The notes: a model not told the origin generated them from the sequence alone. DNA of 64,000 nt from Thamnidium elegans (GCA_025201345.1 JAIXMG010000008.1:682001-746000), one strand, 5' to 3'; positions 1 through 13,306 are shown, counted from the first letter of the stretch. Translations and numbers: made by a program.

Positions 1-1903
1 CAGAGTTGTTAGATTTGGAACCACCAGTAAGGCCACCAGTGATACCACCAAAGAGATCACCCAAGGGGTTAGGAGCAGAGTTGTTAGATTTGGAACCACC
101 AGTAAGACCGCCGGTAATACCACCAAAGAGATCACCCAAAGGGTTAGGAGCAGAGCTGTTAGATTTGGAACCACCAGTAAGGCCACCAGTAAGGCCACCA
201 GTAAGACCGTTAAGACCACCTAAGAGACCACCGTTGTTGGTACCATTTTTCTTGGAATCACCTCCACCGAAGAGACCACCTAATCCACCGGAGCTGCTAC
301 CAGAGCTTCCAGCCTTAGAATCTCCACCACCAAAGAGACCGCCTAAACCACCTGAACCGCTACCAGAGCTTCCGCTAGACTTAGAGTCACCTCCACCGAA
401 GAGGCCACCTAATCCACCGGAACTTCCAGTCTTAGAATCTCCACCACCGAAGAGACCGCCTGAACCGCCTGAACTACTACCAGAGCTTCCGCTAGACTTA
501 GAGTCACCTCCACCGAAGAGGCCACCTAATCCACCGGAGCCGCTACCAGAGCTTCCAGCCTTAGAATCCCCACCACCGAAGAGACCGCCTGAACCGCCTG
601 AACTGCTACCAGAGCTTCCGCTAGACTTAGAGTCGCCACTGCCAAAGAGACCGCCTAAACCACCTGAGCTGCTACCTGAGCTTCCGCTGCTTCCACCAGA
701 AAGGCCACCGCTAAGTCCGCCGCTGGAGCTTCCACTGCTGCCAGAGCTTCCACCGCTAGTGAAGTTAAAGCCACCTAATCCACCGTTGGAGCTTCCACTG
801 CTGCCAGAGCTTCCACCGCTAGTGAAGTTAAAGCCACCTAATCCACCGCTGGGGCTTCCGCTGCTAGAGCTTCCACCGCTAGTGAAGTTAAAGCCACCCA
901 ATCCACCGCTGGGGCTTCCGCTGCTAGAGCTTCCGCCGCTAGTGAAGTTAAATCCACCAAATCCGGTGTTAGAGTTGGAGCTTCCGCTACCAAGACCACC
1001 AAACAAACCACCACCAGTGGAACTGCTACCGGAGGTAGTGTTAATTGGCTTAGGGGGACCGAACAAGTCACCAAAGGCGCTAGGGGAAAGAGTCTTGGGA
1101 CCCATGATCTCGCGAAGGAATCCACTGACGACTTGACCAGGTGTAGCTTCCTCGGATTCCTTGTCTTGGAGACCGAATATTCCGCCAGGTTTGGTACCGA
1201 CGAGACCACCAGTAAGAGTACCAGAGATATCCTTGGCAATGTTATCGGCAGTGTTGATTATATCAGAGATAGGACCGGTTTGCTTTCCACCGCCACTAAC
1301 ACCGTGTTGGATACCATCAAGGGCTCCATTAATAGCACCAGCAGCGCCGTTAATAATACCAGTGATTGGGTCAGGAGCAGTAACGAGACCTGTGACGGCT
1401 CCACCAATAGCTCCCGCGGTACCTTCAATAGCTCCTTGAACTGTGTTACCAACATCATTGGCAAGTCCACCAGCAAGGTCGAAAAGACCGGAAAGTAAAT
1501 CAGCGAAGAAGTTGTCAGAGGCGACACCTTGAGCACGGTTAATAGCTTCCTTTCTAAGGATGTTCTCAAGAACAACGGTAAATTCGGTAGGGCCCTCTTC
1601 GGTTTCTAAGAACTTGGATTTCTCTTGGATAACTTGGTTGGTCAAGAGTTGAGCATCTTGAGTGTATTCAGGCAAGCCCTTTCTGATAAGGAAAGTGTTG
1701 ACCAAATCTTGTTGTTCTTGCAATGTGAAAGGAGACTAATAAATTAAAAAAGTTAATTAAATATAAATGTTTGTATCTGCGTCTGTGTTATTGTTTAGAT
1801 GTAATACCTTTTGGACAGTTTCCTCCATTTGTCCTGGACGAGGAACAGCTGCACATAAGGCCAAAGGCACAAAGAGTAGGCTTGAAAGAGTTACCAACTT
1901 CAT
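1..1903 (-). CDS. Secreted Gly/Ser-rich tandem-repeat protein, 3' truncated by window edge
   Basis: Two exons on the minus strand: 1903-1808 and 1735-1, running off the window, with a GT-AG intron at 1807-1736. The start ATG at 1903 opens a clear signal peptide (MKLVTLSSLLFVPLALCAA). At least 610 residues are visible. After a non-repetitive 200-residue part with a Gly/Ala-rich hydrophobic stretch come three repeat zones. The first has FNFTSGGSS-type units of about 20 residues (roughly 745-960). The second has GGLFGGGDSK/SGSSGS units (roughly 240-720). The third has a 25-residue unit ending SAPNPLGDLF with an exact 75-nt period at 1, 76 and 151. I do not recognise the family. A wall or extracellular structural role is inferred from the signal peptide and low complexity. 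The long plus-strand open frame over the same DNA is an antisense shadow of the repeats. Confidence 0.75.
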
Positions 1904-2809
1904 TCTTGTATAAGTGCTATACTTGTAATGAAGAGAGAAAAAATTGAATTTGGTAGACGTTATATATATGCTTTTTTCTTTCTGAAAGAATGTTTTGAAA
2001 AAAATATTAAAATTTGGAATGCTTTCAAGTTCGCTTATCAACTATAAATTCTTGTAGACAACATCAATTTTAAAAATACCCCGAGTAATATAAACATTAT
2101 ATTTCTTCTCGGATGCTATTCATACGATAATCCTTAATTAATTTTTAGAAAATCTTTCTCATTTTAATAACATATTTATGTTTTATGCACATTTTATGAT
2201 AACATCTGCAAAAAAAGGCAACAAACAAAAAAAAACATACGCCTAATTTATTCTGTAAATCTCTTTTTAGTTTGTATCTGAATTTAAACATTCTTTAAAG
2301 TTTTATTACAAGACCCTCTTTTTTGGTTTGGAATTTGCTTAGATTTTTTTTTCGTCTTTAGGGCGGAAAGAAAAAAAAAAGTGATCTAATCGAAACAATC
2401 CGTAGCACTCTGTTGCAACTTTACCCTATTTTTATTGGAAGCTTTATTGTTTGCCCTCTTTAAGCATACTCGTCTTATCTTTTTTAATATGAACGTTAAT
2501 TCTTTTTTTTTTATTCCTGGTATGAGTGATTTCTTCTAAAAATCAAAGAGTGTATACCTAATTTAAATTAATCTGTTTCTAGAATATGATAGCTTTAAAA
2601 AGTGGAATACTGGAAGTATTCTTATTTTGCATTCCCTCTAAATTAAACTTTTTTTTTTGCAATTGATATGCAACAAAAGGAGGGAGCTGTAAAAAAGCGA
2701 AAAAGGAGTCACGAGTAGTGGCTTATGTTTTTTTTTGGCAGTTTGATGGAAAATTAAAAAAATTAAGAAAAAGATTTCTTTAATTCTTCATCGATAAACT
2801 ATATATATT
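1904..2809. other. Divergent intergenic region, no gene seen
   Basis: AT-rich spacer between the minus-strand secreted repeat protein and plus-strand NIP7, so it must hold both promoters. It contains many short A/T runs. I saw no credible open frame or RNA gene. Confidence 0.5.
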
Positions 2810-3619
2810 ATGCGTCCTTTGACAGCTGAAGAAACCACTACACTTTTCGAGAAGCTTGCTAAATAGTAAGTTGATTTTTTCCCTTCCTTTTGGCGATTAC
2901 TATTGCACAAACAGGATGAAACTGACAGAAAGTTATTATATAGCATTGGTTCCAATCTTAGACATTTGATTGACAGACCCGATGAGACTTATTGTTTCCG
3001 TCTTCAAAACAACAAGGTCTATTATCTTAGGTAAATATTTAGATATATTGGAATTATAATCGAGATCTAATCAATTTATTAGTGAATCTATGATGCGTAT
3101 GGCTGTAAGTGTTGGACGTGATCAACTTGGTTCAGTTGGTGTCTGTTTCGGTAAATTCACAAAGAGTGGTAAATTCACTCTTCACATTACCGCTCTCGAT
3201 CACTTGGCACAATATGCGCAGGTAAAAAAAAAGAAAAAGAGAAATAAGGATCTTGGAGTACTTAAAGTTAATGTATTTTTATATTTATTTAGCACAAGAT
3301 CTGGATCAAGCCTAACGGTGAGATGCCTTTCTTATATGGTAACCATATTGTTAAGGCACATTTAGGTAGAATTACCGATGATACTCCTGAACATACTGGT
3401 GTTGTTATCTTTTCCATGTCTGACGCACCATTGGTAAATATTCATATGAAAAGGAAAAAAAAAGAATATTTTGGATTAACATTTTTTTTCTTTAATTAGG
3501 GTTTCGGTGTTACTGCTAGATCAACTATGGATATGAAGAGACTTCAACCTACAGATATCATTGTTTTCCACCAAGCAGATGTTGGAGAATATCTTCGTGC
3601 CGAAGATACTTTGTTTTAG
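2810..3619 (+). CDS. NIP7: 60S ribosome biogenesis factor NIP7
   Basis: Five exons: 2810-2865, 2944-3030, 3083-3221, 3293-3433 and 3500-3619. They join in frame to 180 residues, exactly the family's usual length. The N-terminus [19 protein letters not shown] and the blocks [46 protein letters not shown] and [11 protein letters not shown] are diagnostic of NIP7. The C-terminal half is the PUA RNA-binding domain. Family role: nucleolar assembly factor needed for 27S pre-rRNA processing and 60S maturation. The introns are 52-78 nt with standard GT-AG ends. The second exon begins within a Tyr codon, which fixes the junction. It is followed by an AT-rich spacer before the HOG1-type kinase. Confidence 0.95.
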
Positions 3620-4483
3620 ATTTAAAAAAGAGAAAATTATACTTGTATTATATAAAAAAAAATAAAAAAATCAGGAACTTTATCATGTACAAAAAAAAAA
3701 ATTCTTTTGGAAATACGGGTAATACAGATATGAACAACTTCAAACTTTATAGTATGCCTCAGAATATAATCTTGCATTCCTACGCATAAACTTGCTTTAA
3801 AGGAAGAAGTAATTGCAATAAAAAAGGATTGAATTTGTTTGTTTAACGTAATGCTATAATATAAATTGTCATTTTTTCTGAATATATGTAATTGCCCTGC
3901 GTATTACTCTTTTTTTTTTATAAAGTAGTAAATATATTTATGTTTATTAATTTACCTGGTACTAACAAAAAATAGTTTTTTACGCTAAAAAAATAAGATA
4001 ATTATAGATCTACATCCTGGCTTATCTTAAACTTGTCTGATTTTTTTACTATGTGTGGTAAAAAGCGCAAGAGAGAACGTTAAGTATGACTACGATACTA
4101 ACGATAAAGGAAAGCACTAAAATCAACTGGTATCAGACTTGATTTGTTTATTTTACCGCTTACTACGATACACGTGCTTTAGATCGACGGAAGAACGCTT
4201 CGGCCCTCAAAGTGTACAAAACTAAAATAAATAAATAAAAATATCCTATATTATGTATAATCGACTGAGGAGAATATCTTTTTACTGCTGTCGAGAAATA
4301 GTTTTGCCTCGGTAGGTACAATTAGTTTACCATGGAATTTAAAATTCATTGAGCTTTTTTTATGGTAACGTACAATCACCTGTGTTACAAGATTTTGTTA
4401 CCATGACGGTCTTTAAATTAAGGTCTATAAAAGGATATTCGTTCATAACGTCATGATGTTGCCATGACATCAGTTGCTCGGGA

Positions 4484-4530
<47 letters not shown>

Positions 4531-4723
4531 GAATAGAATAGAACGAAAGTTTTTTTGTACAATATCCCCTTCTTTTTTCTTTTATCACTTTTTTTTTTCA
4601 AAAATCGCTTGATATACTATATCTATTAAACAAAACAAAAAGTAAGTTATTTTTTAATCAATTGAGTTCCAGATTCATGTATGCTCTCTTAATATAAACT
4701 AACTACGTTGAAAATAAATAGTT
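3620..4723. other. Intergenic region between NIP7 and HOG1, no gene seen
   Basis: About 1.1 kb, AT-rich, with a 41-nt T run (4488-4528) about 200 bp upstream of the kinase start. No open frame worth calling. It presumably carries the NIP7 3' end and the kinase promoter. Confidence 0.5.
4488..4528. repeat. 41-nt poly(T) tract
   Basis: Uninterrupted T run in the HOG1 upstream region. The exact length may be affected by sequencing or assembly of homopolymers. Confidence 0.85.
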
Positions 4724-6403
<1,680 letters not shown>

Positions 6404-8181
6404 TTATATATATACATACTTAACATACAACCATTTTTTAATTAAATTTTTTTGTAACATACTTAATCCCAGCATCTGAGATTGCTTACTTACCCCCAGT
6501 GTCGTACAATAAATACATTCAAATAATGATGTTTTAAAACTAAGAATATAATGTTGTCTACAAAGGAGGAGGATAAGTTGATATCCCATCTGTAATATAC
6601 AGGAGACAAAGTTAAGGCGTTTTGTTGTTATGCGGATCAGATTTGACAGTGCATGCATTTATATTTTATTCTGCGTATTTTCTTGCGGAAATATACATGG
6701 TAATTTTCTCCAATTTTGAGATCGTCTTTTTTTTTTTTTTTTTTTTTTTTGGTTCCTTTATAATTAAATGAACCCTGGTTGTCTTTCGAATATTCTAGTA
6801 AAATACGCGAGACAGAAAAGTACTGCACCGCCCTGAACTAATAACGATCGCTTTAAACTCATCTGTACAAATACAAACACATTTTCTCCAATTGATGATA
6901 TATAGATAATATAATTCGTTTCGATGTATACTTCTATATCAAGAAAAAAAAGCCTTATCATGCTTGTGCATTGATTGATTTCATTGCTTTAAAAAAAGAA
7001 ACTAAAGATATTTAGCCATAACGTTTTATTAAAGAACACACATTAGCAATACTGAACCGCTTTGTCTGTGTGTGTATGTTACACTCTTTCGGAAAGGGTA
7101 CACTTACTTATACGTACAACACATAGATAAAATAAAATGATAAATAATAGCGTGGCTTTTTTTAAGAAGTGTTTTTTTTTGATATATCTATATTTTAGTA
7201 GTTGATAAAAAAAAAGTTGTTGATAACAAGTACCAACTTGTTTTCTTTCTTTTTCTTTCTCCAGCTGCTCTCCCTCAGCTAAAAATGCGTAAAAGAAGAC
7301 GAGAAAAACATCACGAAGAGGAAGAACGGTATAGCCTTCCTATGCCCAAAGCTATAAAAAAAAACCAGAACAATTTGCTACATTCAAACCTAATATCGAC
7401 GATTTCCATATTATTATCAAAGAAGTTATTAAGTCTAAGCTATATAATATAATAAAGACAACTTTAAAAAATAACCCTGAAAGTGACATCAGAAATCTTA
7501 AAAAAAGTGAAGAAGAACGTAAGAGGATTTCTCGCTATACTTATTATGCTCTTGATGATTAGTATGGCTTCTACTGGACACAATTCACTTAAACGTCTTA
7601 AACTAAACGGTCTTACAATGTACACGAATTAAGTTAAAATAGCAGTTTGATAATGTGGTAAACGAAGTAAAGAGTACGTTAATCAAATAAATAGAAAAAC
7701 CTGAAAGTTTATTTATTTTTGCCTTAAATCATGCGCATTTCATTTAAATGATCTTAAAAAAGGTCTGAACGCAAATTGTCATATATTGTACTCTACCAGC
7801 CATGGATTTTATTTGTGCTAAGTTGGAATTCTTAAAAAGCTTGTTAACGTAAAAATAAAAGCAAAGCATTACATCTATTTTTTTTCCTGTCAAATTAATT
7901 ATAGAATATAATAAATCATTTACTTTTTCTCTCCCTCTCTATTTATTTACTTGTAATAATATTAACTTATTTTTTAAACTATTTCTATGGGAAAAAGGTA
8001 CCAGATATTCAATGGAACTCTGTAGGTTTTTAATTACCCGGTACCACCTACCCAAAACGAGGTGTACTTGTAACACTTCAATCTAGATGAAGTGAAAAAA
8101 AAATTACTCCTCCGCAATAAGATATGAAGTATAAAAAAAGCGACCTTGATGCTCTTTCTCTTTCTCTTTTTACTTCATATC
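6404..8181. other. Intergenic region with one decayed open frame
   Basis: 1.8 kb between the HOG1-type kinase and the IML2 gene. The only coding-like sequence is the decayed open frame at 7285-7561. The rest is AT-rich with a 24-nt T run near 6727-6750. A GGTACC-containing pair (7998 and 8040) flanks a short sequence upstream of IML2, of unknown meaning. Confidence 0.45.
7285..7561 (+). pseudogene. Decayed charged open frame, family unknown
   Basis: An ATG at 7285 opens a basic/acidic segment (MRKRRREKHHEEEERY). Its frame is lost at an A run near 7356-7364. The downstream frame (7365-7561) reads PEQFATFKPNIDDFHIIIKE and ends RISRYTYYALDD before a TAG. The TAG is followed by more coding-like sequence (YGFYWTQFT) in the same frame and then further stops. 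This pattern of one frameshift in a homopolymer plus nonsense codons suggests a degenerate gene fragment, possibly transposon-derived. I do not recognise the family. Confidence 0.35.
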
Positions 8182-10627
8182 ATGTCCGAGCAAAAGATAG
8201 AAGAAATTACAAATGTTTTAAAAAAAGTTGTAGGGATATCATCTGAGGATCGTGATTTGAACAAGAAAAAGTTCATTCCTCATCCACCTTCCGAAGACTT
8301 TAGAAGAACAGATCCCGGTAAATCAGCTGCTAATCTTATTGAAATCACTAAAGGCGATGTTGTTTTAAATACACTTTCGCCTAGAGAACAAGAAAGAGCT
8401 GGTAAGAAAAAGGGAAGAAGAAAAATTTAGGTGCGTCTAGAACTAATCAAATGATAAAAAAAAATAGACGAAGCTGTGATTAAAGGATTTGAGCATTTAT
8501 TCGATAATGAATTTATGGCGGCAAAAGCAATTTTTGAAGAGAAGGCAAATTGGTAATGAATTGCACTACTAAAAAAAAGAATAAATTACTAATGATATTA
8601 TTTGTAGTGATCCGTTACATGCATTGGCCCTGAGTTCCATGGCTTTTTTAAAAGGTATTATTAGAGTTTACAAAAAAGTTAACCTTTTTTTATTAACATT
8701 TTTTTTTCTCACACAATAAAAGCTGTCATGGTAAGGAAATTTTGGGGATGGAGTTTATTGTAACACAGTATTGGGGGCGTTTTTTTTCTAATTATTCTCT
8801 CGAATAGACTTCAGCAGATCAAGATCAAACAATGGCATTAAATGCACTCAACACAACTTATGATATTGCTAATACTCAATTAGAAGCTACAAAGACATCT
8901 TCTAAAATCACTGGATATTTCTCTGGATATTATAATTATTTAAAAAAGAAGGGGACAGATACACCGGAACCAGCTAGTACACCTCGTGAATCCGGTGATT
9001 ATCCACCTAATAGTGTATTAAGAGCTCATGTTTTGAAAGCTGAATGTTGTCTTCAAATTGCTATTTTACAATTATTGCAAGAATCTGTGATGGGATATGT
9101 TAAATGTGGTTTGAATTTACGTAGAGCTTATAGCTCTTATAGTTATGTTTGGTCAGAGTATCAAAAAATGGGTGCTGATCACTTAACGTTTATGGATTCA
9201 GATACAATTTCTGGTGTACAATTTGGGTAATACATTTTTTTAGTACAACTTTAAAAAAAAAGAGTGAAAAGGCTTCTAAACATGATATGCTTTTTTTGTT
9301 TTTGTTTTAATAGTATTGGATCTGTTCATTTAGTTTTATCAGCATTGCCAGCAAAAATTTTAAAGGCTGTTTCAGCATTTGGTTGGAAACCTGATAAGCA
9401 ACTTGGGTTTATTTTATTAAATCAGTGTGCCGAAAGTAAACGTGTTCGATCTTCTATGGCTACTGTCATGTTGATGGCTTATTATACTGCAGTTATTTCT
9501 TTTGCGCCTCAAATTCTTTCTGATGTTTACAAAAAGACTGCAATGGGTGTAGGTTTATTTTTAATTAAAAAGTTTAAAATGCTAATTATTGAATATAGAT
9601 TTTATTGGGTGCACAAAGACATCATCCTAATTCTACTTTATACCTCTTCTTTGCTGGTCGCATGGCCCGTAACGGGTTAGACTTACCGTTATCTGCACAA
9701 TCCTTCCTTTATGCGGCGGAAACTAGCCGCGGAGAATGGGCAGAAGTGGCATTTTCGAATGCTTGTAAATTTGAAATGGCTATTAACCATTTGATTACGG
9801 GTAACTGGAGCCAAGCAGCTTCTAGTTTTGACTATCTGTGTGATCAAGAATACTGGTCGCCAGCATTTTGTAAATATGCACAAGGTGCTTGTTATGAAAT
9901 GATGGGAGAACGTACAGCAGCAATTTTAATTTTTGCCAACGTTCCTAATTTGGTAGTCAAGAAATTAGGTGGTCGTTTATCAGATATTGATAGTTTTGTA
10001 CTTCGTAAAGTAACCATGTTTCAAAAGAGCGGTTATCAAAACTTAGACTTTTATGCACCCATGTTAGAATTTATGTGTATATGGAATTTGTTTCCTTATG
10101 TTGGAGCTGATTTACTCAAGGTTGCGTTAGGTCGAGTTGAGCGTAATTTGTGTACAATTCAAAAGGTTGAACAATTGGAACAAGAACAACGTATGAAGGA
10201 ATTGGCGCCAGATACACCTTTACCTGATTATTTTGATGAAAGAGCTAGTTTGTTAGTAATTAAATCATCTATTTTGAACGTATTAGGTCTTCCAGATGAA
10301 ACTACATTAGATATCAATTGGGTTTTGGATCATAAAGAATGTATTTTACAAGATACTTGGACTGTTCCTTATGCTTTATGGGAGGCAGGTATCGCTTGTT
10401 GGAAACTTGATCTCAAGAATAAGAGTAGACAGATATGGGAAATGGCTCTGGATCATGGTAAACATGATTTTGAGCATCGATTGGCAGTCAGATTAAATTT
10501 GGCACTTACACTTGCAGAAGAATTGGGGTATACTGATGAAACTAAAACTGAGCCTGTTGATGATAAGAAACGATACTCAGTTGCATTGGATGTCCCTACT
10601 ACTACCACGCCTACTTTATCTTCATAA
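8182..10627 (+). CDS. IML2: IML2/TTC39 family protein (DUF3808-type, TPR-like)
   Basis: Seven exons: 8182-8401, 8468-8552, 8608-8654, 8723-8730, 8808-9226, 9314-9548 and 9599-10627. They join in frame to 680 residues. I chose the ATG at 8182 (MSEQKIEEITNVLKKVV). An upstream in-frame ATG at 8146 would only add a short hydrophobic leader. The segment GFEHLFDNEFMAAKAIFEEK, then CDPLHALALSSMAFLKAVMT, matches the start of the Iml2/TTC39 domain. The blocks ILLGAQRHHPNSTLYLFFAG and EMAINHLITGNWSQAASSFD are family hallmarks, and the C-terminal half is helical and TPR-like. In yeast Iml2 is linked to lipid-droplet-assisted clearance of protein inclusions; animal TTC39 proteins are linked to lipid metabolism. 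Exon 4 is only 8 nt. The gene converges on mS23, with 75 bp between stops. Confidence 0.88.
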
Positions 10628-10702
10628 TTATATCTTTTTTATAATATATATGCCTCTTTTTCTTTAATATTTTTTTTTTATTATTTCTACATATATGTTT
10701 AT

Positions 10703-11446
10703 CTAAAATTGAGAGTTCAAAGCTTGACCTTCCTTTAAGGCTCTCTCTTCAAGGTACAAGGCCTTTTGAGTCCACTTCTTACTTTGAAGAGTATTTAATA
10801 CATTGTTCATCTTTTCTCTAGTAGCTCTTTCATCCTCTTCTTGTTGTGCTCTAATATCGTAAAATTCCGATGTTGCCTTTGCGTATGCCTTTTTTTCAGG
10901 CATATTTTCGTGAGTCATCAAATGAAGTTGATATTTGATTACACTACATATTTTTTTCTATTAGTTTCAAAAATATATACCCCATGTCAAAAAAAAATTA
11001 TATGTAAAAAAAACTTACGCTTCACCGTCAATTTGAGAAGGATGCATACCTTCCAACATTAATTTGCTATAGTCAGTACGGTTAGTACCTAAATCGTTTT
11101 CAACCAAAATCTTGGGTCTAGCTAATTCAAATGGATGATCCTTGAAGAATTGTCTTCTTAATTTATCTTCAGGGTAAACAATAGCGCGAGGTCTAGGTGG
11201 AGGTGTACGTAAATGCTTTTCAGAATGACGAAGACGGTTTGTATTACGAGACTTTGATAATAAAGTTTGTTCTAATTCTGAATGGCCTGAGATATTGACC
11301 TCAGGGTTTTGAGAACGAATGATACTGGGTCCAGGAGGAATGGCTTGAACAACAGGAAGCCAAACTGGTGCCTTTTTCATCAAGTTGCCTTTCAACATGT
11401 TGGAAACATGTTTGGCGACTCCTGTAGGTACTGCTCTATAAGCCAT
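10703..11446 (-). CDS. RSM25: Mitochondrial small ribosomal subunit protein mS23 (RSM25)
   Basis: Two exons: 11446-11019 and 10943-10703, joined across a 75-nt GT-AG intron to give 222 residues. The N-terminus (MAYRAVPTGVAKHVSNMLKG, then KKAPVWLPVVQAIPPG), the central block YPEDKLRRQFFKDHPFELAR followed by PKILVEND, and the junction-spanning DGEAVIKYQLHLM align with fungal Rsm25. The C-terminal third is a charged helix (AQQEEDERATREKM). Family role: structural protein of the mitochondrial 28S/37S ribosomal subunit, imported from the cytosol. The start is followed by basic and hydrophobic residues compatible with a matrix targeting signal. It is tail-to-tail with IML2. Its upstream side faces a transposon-rich region. 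Confidence 0.93.
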
Positions 11447-11533
11447 GTTTTTTAATTGAAAAAAAAAATATGTAAAAGTTATGTAATGAAAAAAAGCTTT
11501 TTATTAACCTTCTTCGACCCCGGCTGAAATACT

Positions 11534-12590
11534 TCAACAGCCGCGTGTAACAGCAGTCAAATAAATCTTAACTCCATGAAAAATATTTTTAGTGTGGTTC
11601 CTAGTACTGCCCATTCTATCCTTACGCATAAGGACGGTAGCGGTTTTATTTGTAAATTCAGTGTCGCATTGAATGAATCTATTTCTGAGGACTGGAAGCG
11701 TCTCTTTTAACAGAATTGCTGTTACGCACGAAGTACCTATAGCTAACTCAGAAAGATCATCCCGACATTGCTTCTTTGTTTTAACCAGCACACAATTTGG
11801 ATTTCTGCAAATGAAAGATCCTTTACTTGTAAGATATATATTTTTTTCCTTTGGGGTTTCCTGGATGAGCAGGATGGTCTAATTTTGAATAACAATATAA
11901 ACATGTCTTTGAAGTAAAGTTTTCATTGGCGAAAACGTCATTCGTATATTGAGTATGTATTTTCTGCTTCCACTTTCCCCGTATTTCAAACGGCCTTTTA
12001 TGCTAGAACCGAAACCAAAGCCCCTTTCTCCTATGAACATACTTAAACTAGGTTTATGTTTTGTGCGAAATTTGACTCCTCTATTTCTTATAGCAAATTT
12101 TCTTTTAATTGGATATATGTTGATCTAGCTTTTCTTATTTGATTTTTAGAATAATAAAAATCGCGAAACTGACGTTGCTTGTTACAAATAGCTTGTAAAC
12201 CAGAAACTTTTGTTGTCTAAGTCAACCAATTCTTCAACATTTCTTTTTCCACCCTACTGATTGCTCTTCTTCCTTCTAACGTATTTTTTTTCTTTCGAGA
12301 CTCTTATGACTTTTCCAATTACCATTGTCTATTTAGATTTCTTTAGATTTAATAACGTGGGGGGGGGTTGACAAATCCAAGTAATTGTTTTATTTGTCCT
12401 TGTTGTTGATGTCTTCGGTATTGACCGTACTTTTTAAATTGTCTATTCGAATCAAAGCCGACAGTATTCGTCGTAGACGCAATTCCATTGTCTGTACTAG
12501 AAAATGTGAAAGTATTATTATCGATATCAATATCTAAATAAATATCAAAAGCACGTAGTAATACATGACCATTTTCTTGAATTTATTTTA
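11534..12590 (-). pseudogene. Degenerate Fanzor/TnpB-like RNA-guided nuclease relic (copy A)
   Basis: Reading the minus strand, pieces of a TnpB/Fanzor-type C-terminal half appear in order, broken by frameshifts and stops. A RuvC-I-like motif FSSTDNGIAS has its Asp codon at 12490-12492, followed by NTVGFDSNRQFKKYGQYRRH. A conserved segment SMFIGERGFGFGSS begins at 12040. RuvC-II is FANENFTSKTC, with its Glu codon at 11922-11924. The zinc finger is TCLYCYSK, then FICRNPNC after a frameshift near 11830. RuvC-III is QCRDDLSELAI, with its Asp codon at 11759-11761. The order, the spacing and the two CxxC-type halves match OrfB/Cas12f1-like nucleases. The N-terminal half is not recognisable upstream. 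Assignment to the family is inference from motifs. It cannot make a protein as it stands. Confidence 0.7.
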
Positions 12591-12609
12591 ACACAGGAGA
12601 AGTTGTGGC

Positions 12610-12611
<2 letters not shown>

Positions 12612-12662
<51 letters not shown>
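12612..12662. repeat. 51-nt poly(T) tract
   Basis: Longest uninterrupted homopolymer in the window. It lies directly upstream (minus-strand sense) of the Fanzor-like relic and might be a retroposition scar or simple slippage. The length may be imprecise. Confidence 0.85.
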
Positions 12663-12663
<1 letters not shown>

Positions 12664-13084
12664 GCTTTTATCGCAACTGAACCTAATAGCTGTTTCTTAA
12701 TATAGAGCACTTACCGATCGAGTTTCAATTTGTAGGTATTGGCAAATAATTCAGATTTTTCTTTCTTAGAACTTGAATATTGTTCTTGATGATGTTAGAA
12801 TTTTAGTTTTCAATGTATCATAAAAAATAGGAACAAATAAAAAAATGATGATCCTGCTTCATCTAATAGTTCGTCTTTCCGAACTTCTGCTGTTGGATTT
12901 TATAGCCAATAGTGTTGTTACTATGTCACCACTCATGTTTAGTAGGGCAGTATTCTCCCCTAAGAATGATACTTACTATGAGTAAAAGTATTAATAAATA
13001 TACAAAAACAGTAATTGCAATAAAAGCTTACCAAAGAGCCTTAATGATAGAATTAAAAACGTTTGTCTTAGGAACCACGGAGTG

Positions 13085-13188
13085 TACAGTAGCGGCTCTA
13101 TTTAAGGATGTTCGATTTAAGAGTAGGTTCTATTTAAGGGTGGATTTCCTGAGAATTTCGGCCGCCCTTAAATAGAGTCGCTACTGTA
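13085..13188. mobile_element. Tc1/mariner-like MITE, 104 bp
   Basis: Terminal inverted repeats of 23 nt with one mismatch: TACAGTAGCGGCTCTATTTA at the left end, and the complement of the right end begins TACAGTAGCGACTC. Both ends start with TA, as expected for a TA-target-site element. Inside the left part are two more CTATTTAAGG-like motifs (near 13113 and 13130), i.e. subterminal direct repeats. It is far too short to code for a transposase, so it would be a non-autonomous element. A related left end lies at 44094. Confidence 0.7.
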
Positions 13189-13306
13189 TAGAGGCTAGTT
13201 TTGGATTGAGTGACCCGGAAAAAGTGTTCCTATGTATGTTATTGCTAGAACAATATGAAAAAAAAGGAAGAAGAGAAAGGATGGCAGCAGAGCTTTTTTT
13301 TTTTTT

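Noticed and set aside
6..1136. Long Pro/Leu-rich plus-strand open frame
   Set aside because: It is the antisense of the Gly/Ser repeats of the minus-strand secreted protein. Stop-free antisense frames are expected over such repeats.
12912..13175. 87-codon plus-strand open frame
   Set aside because: Its C-terminal part runs through the MITE at 13085-13188 and has no family resemblance.
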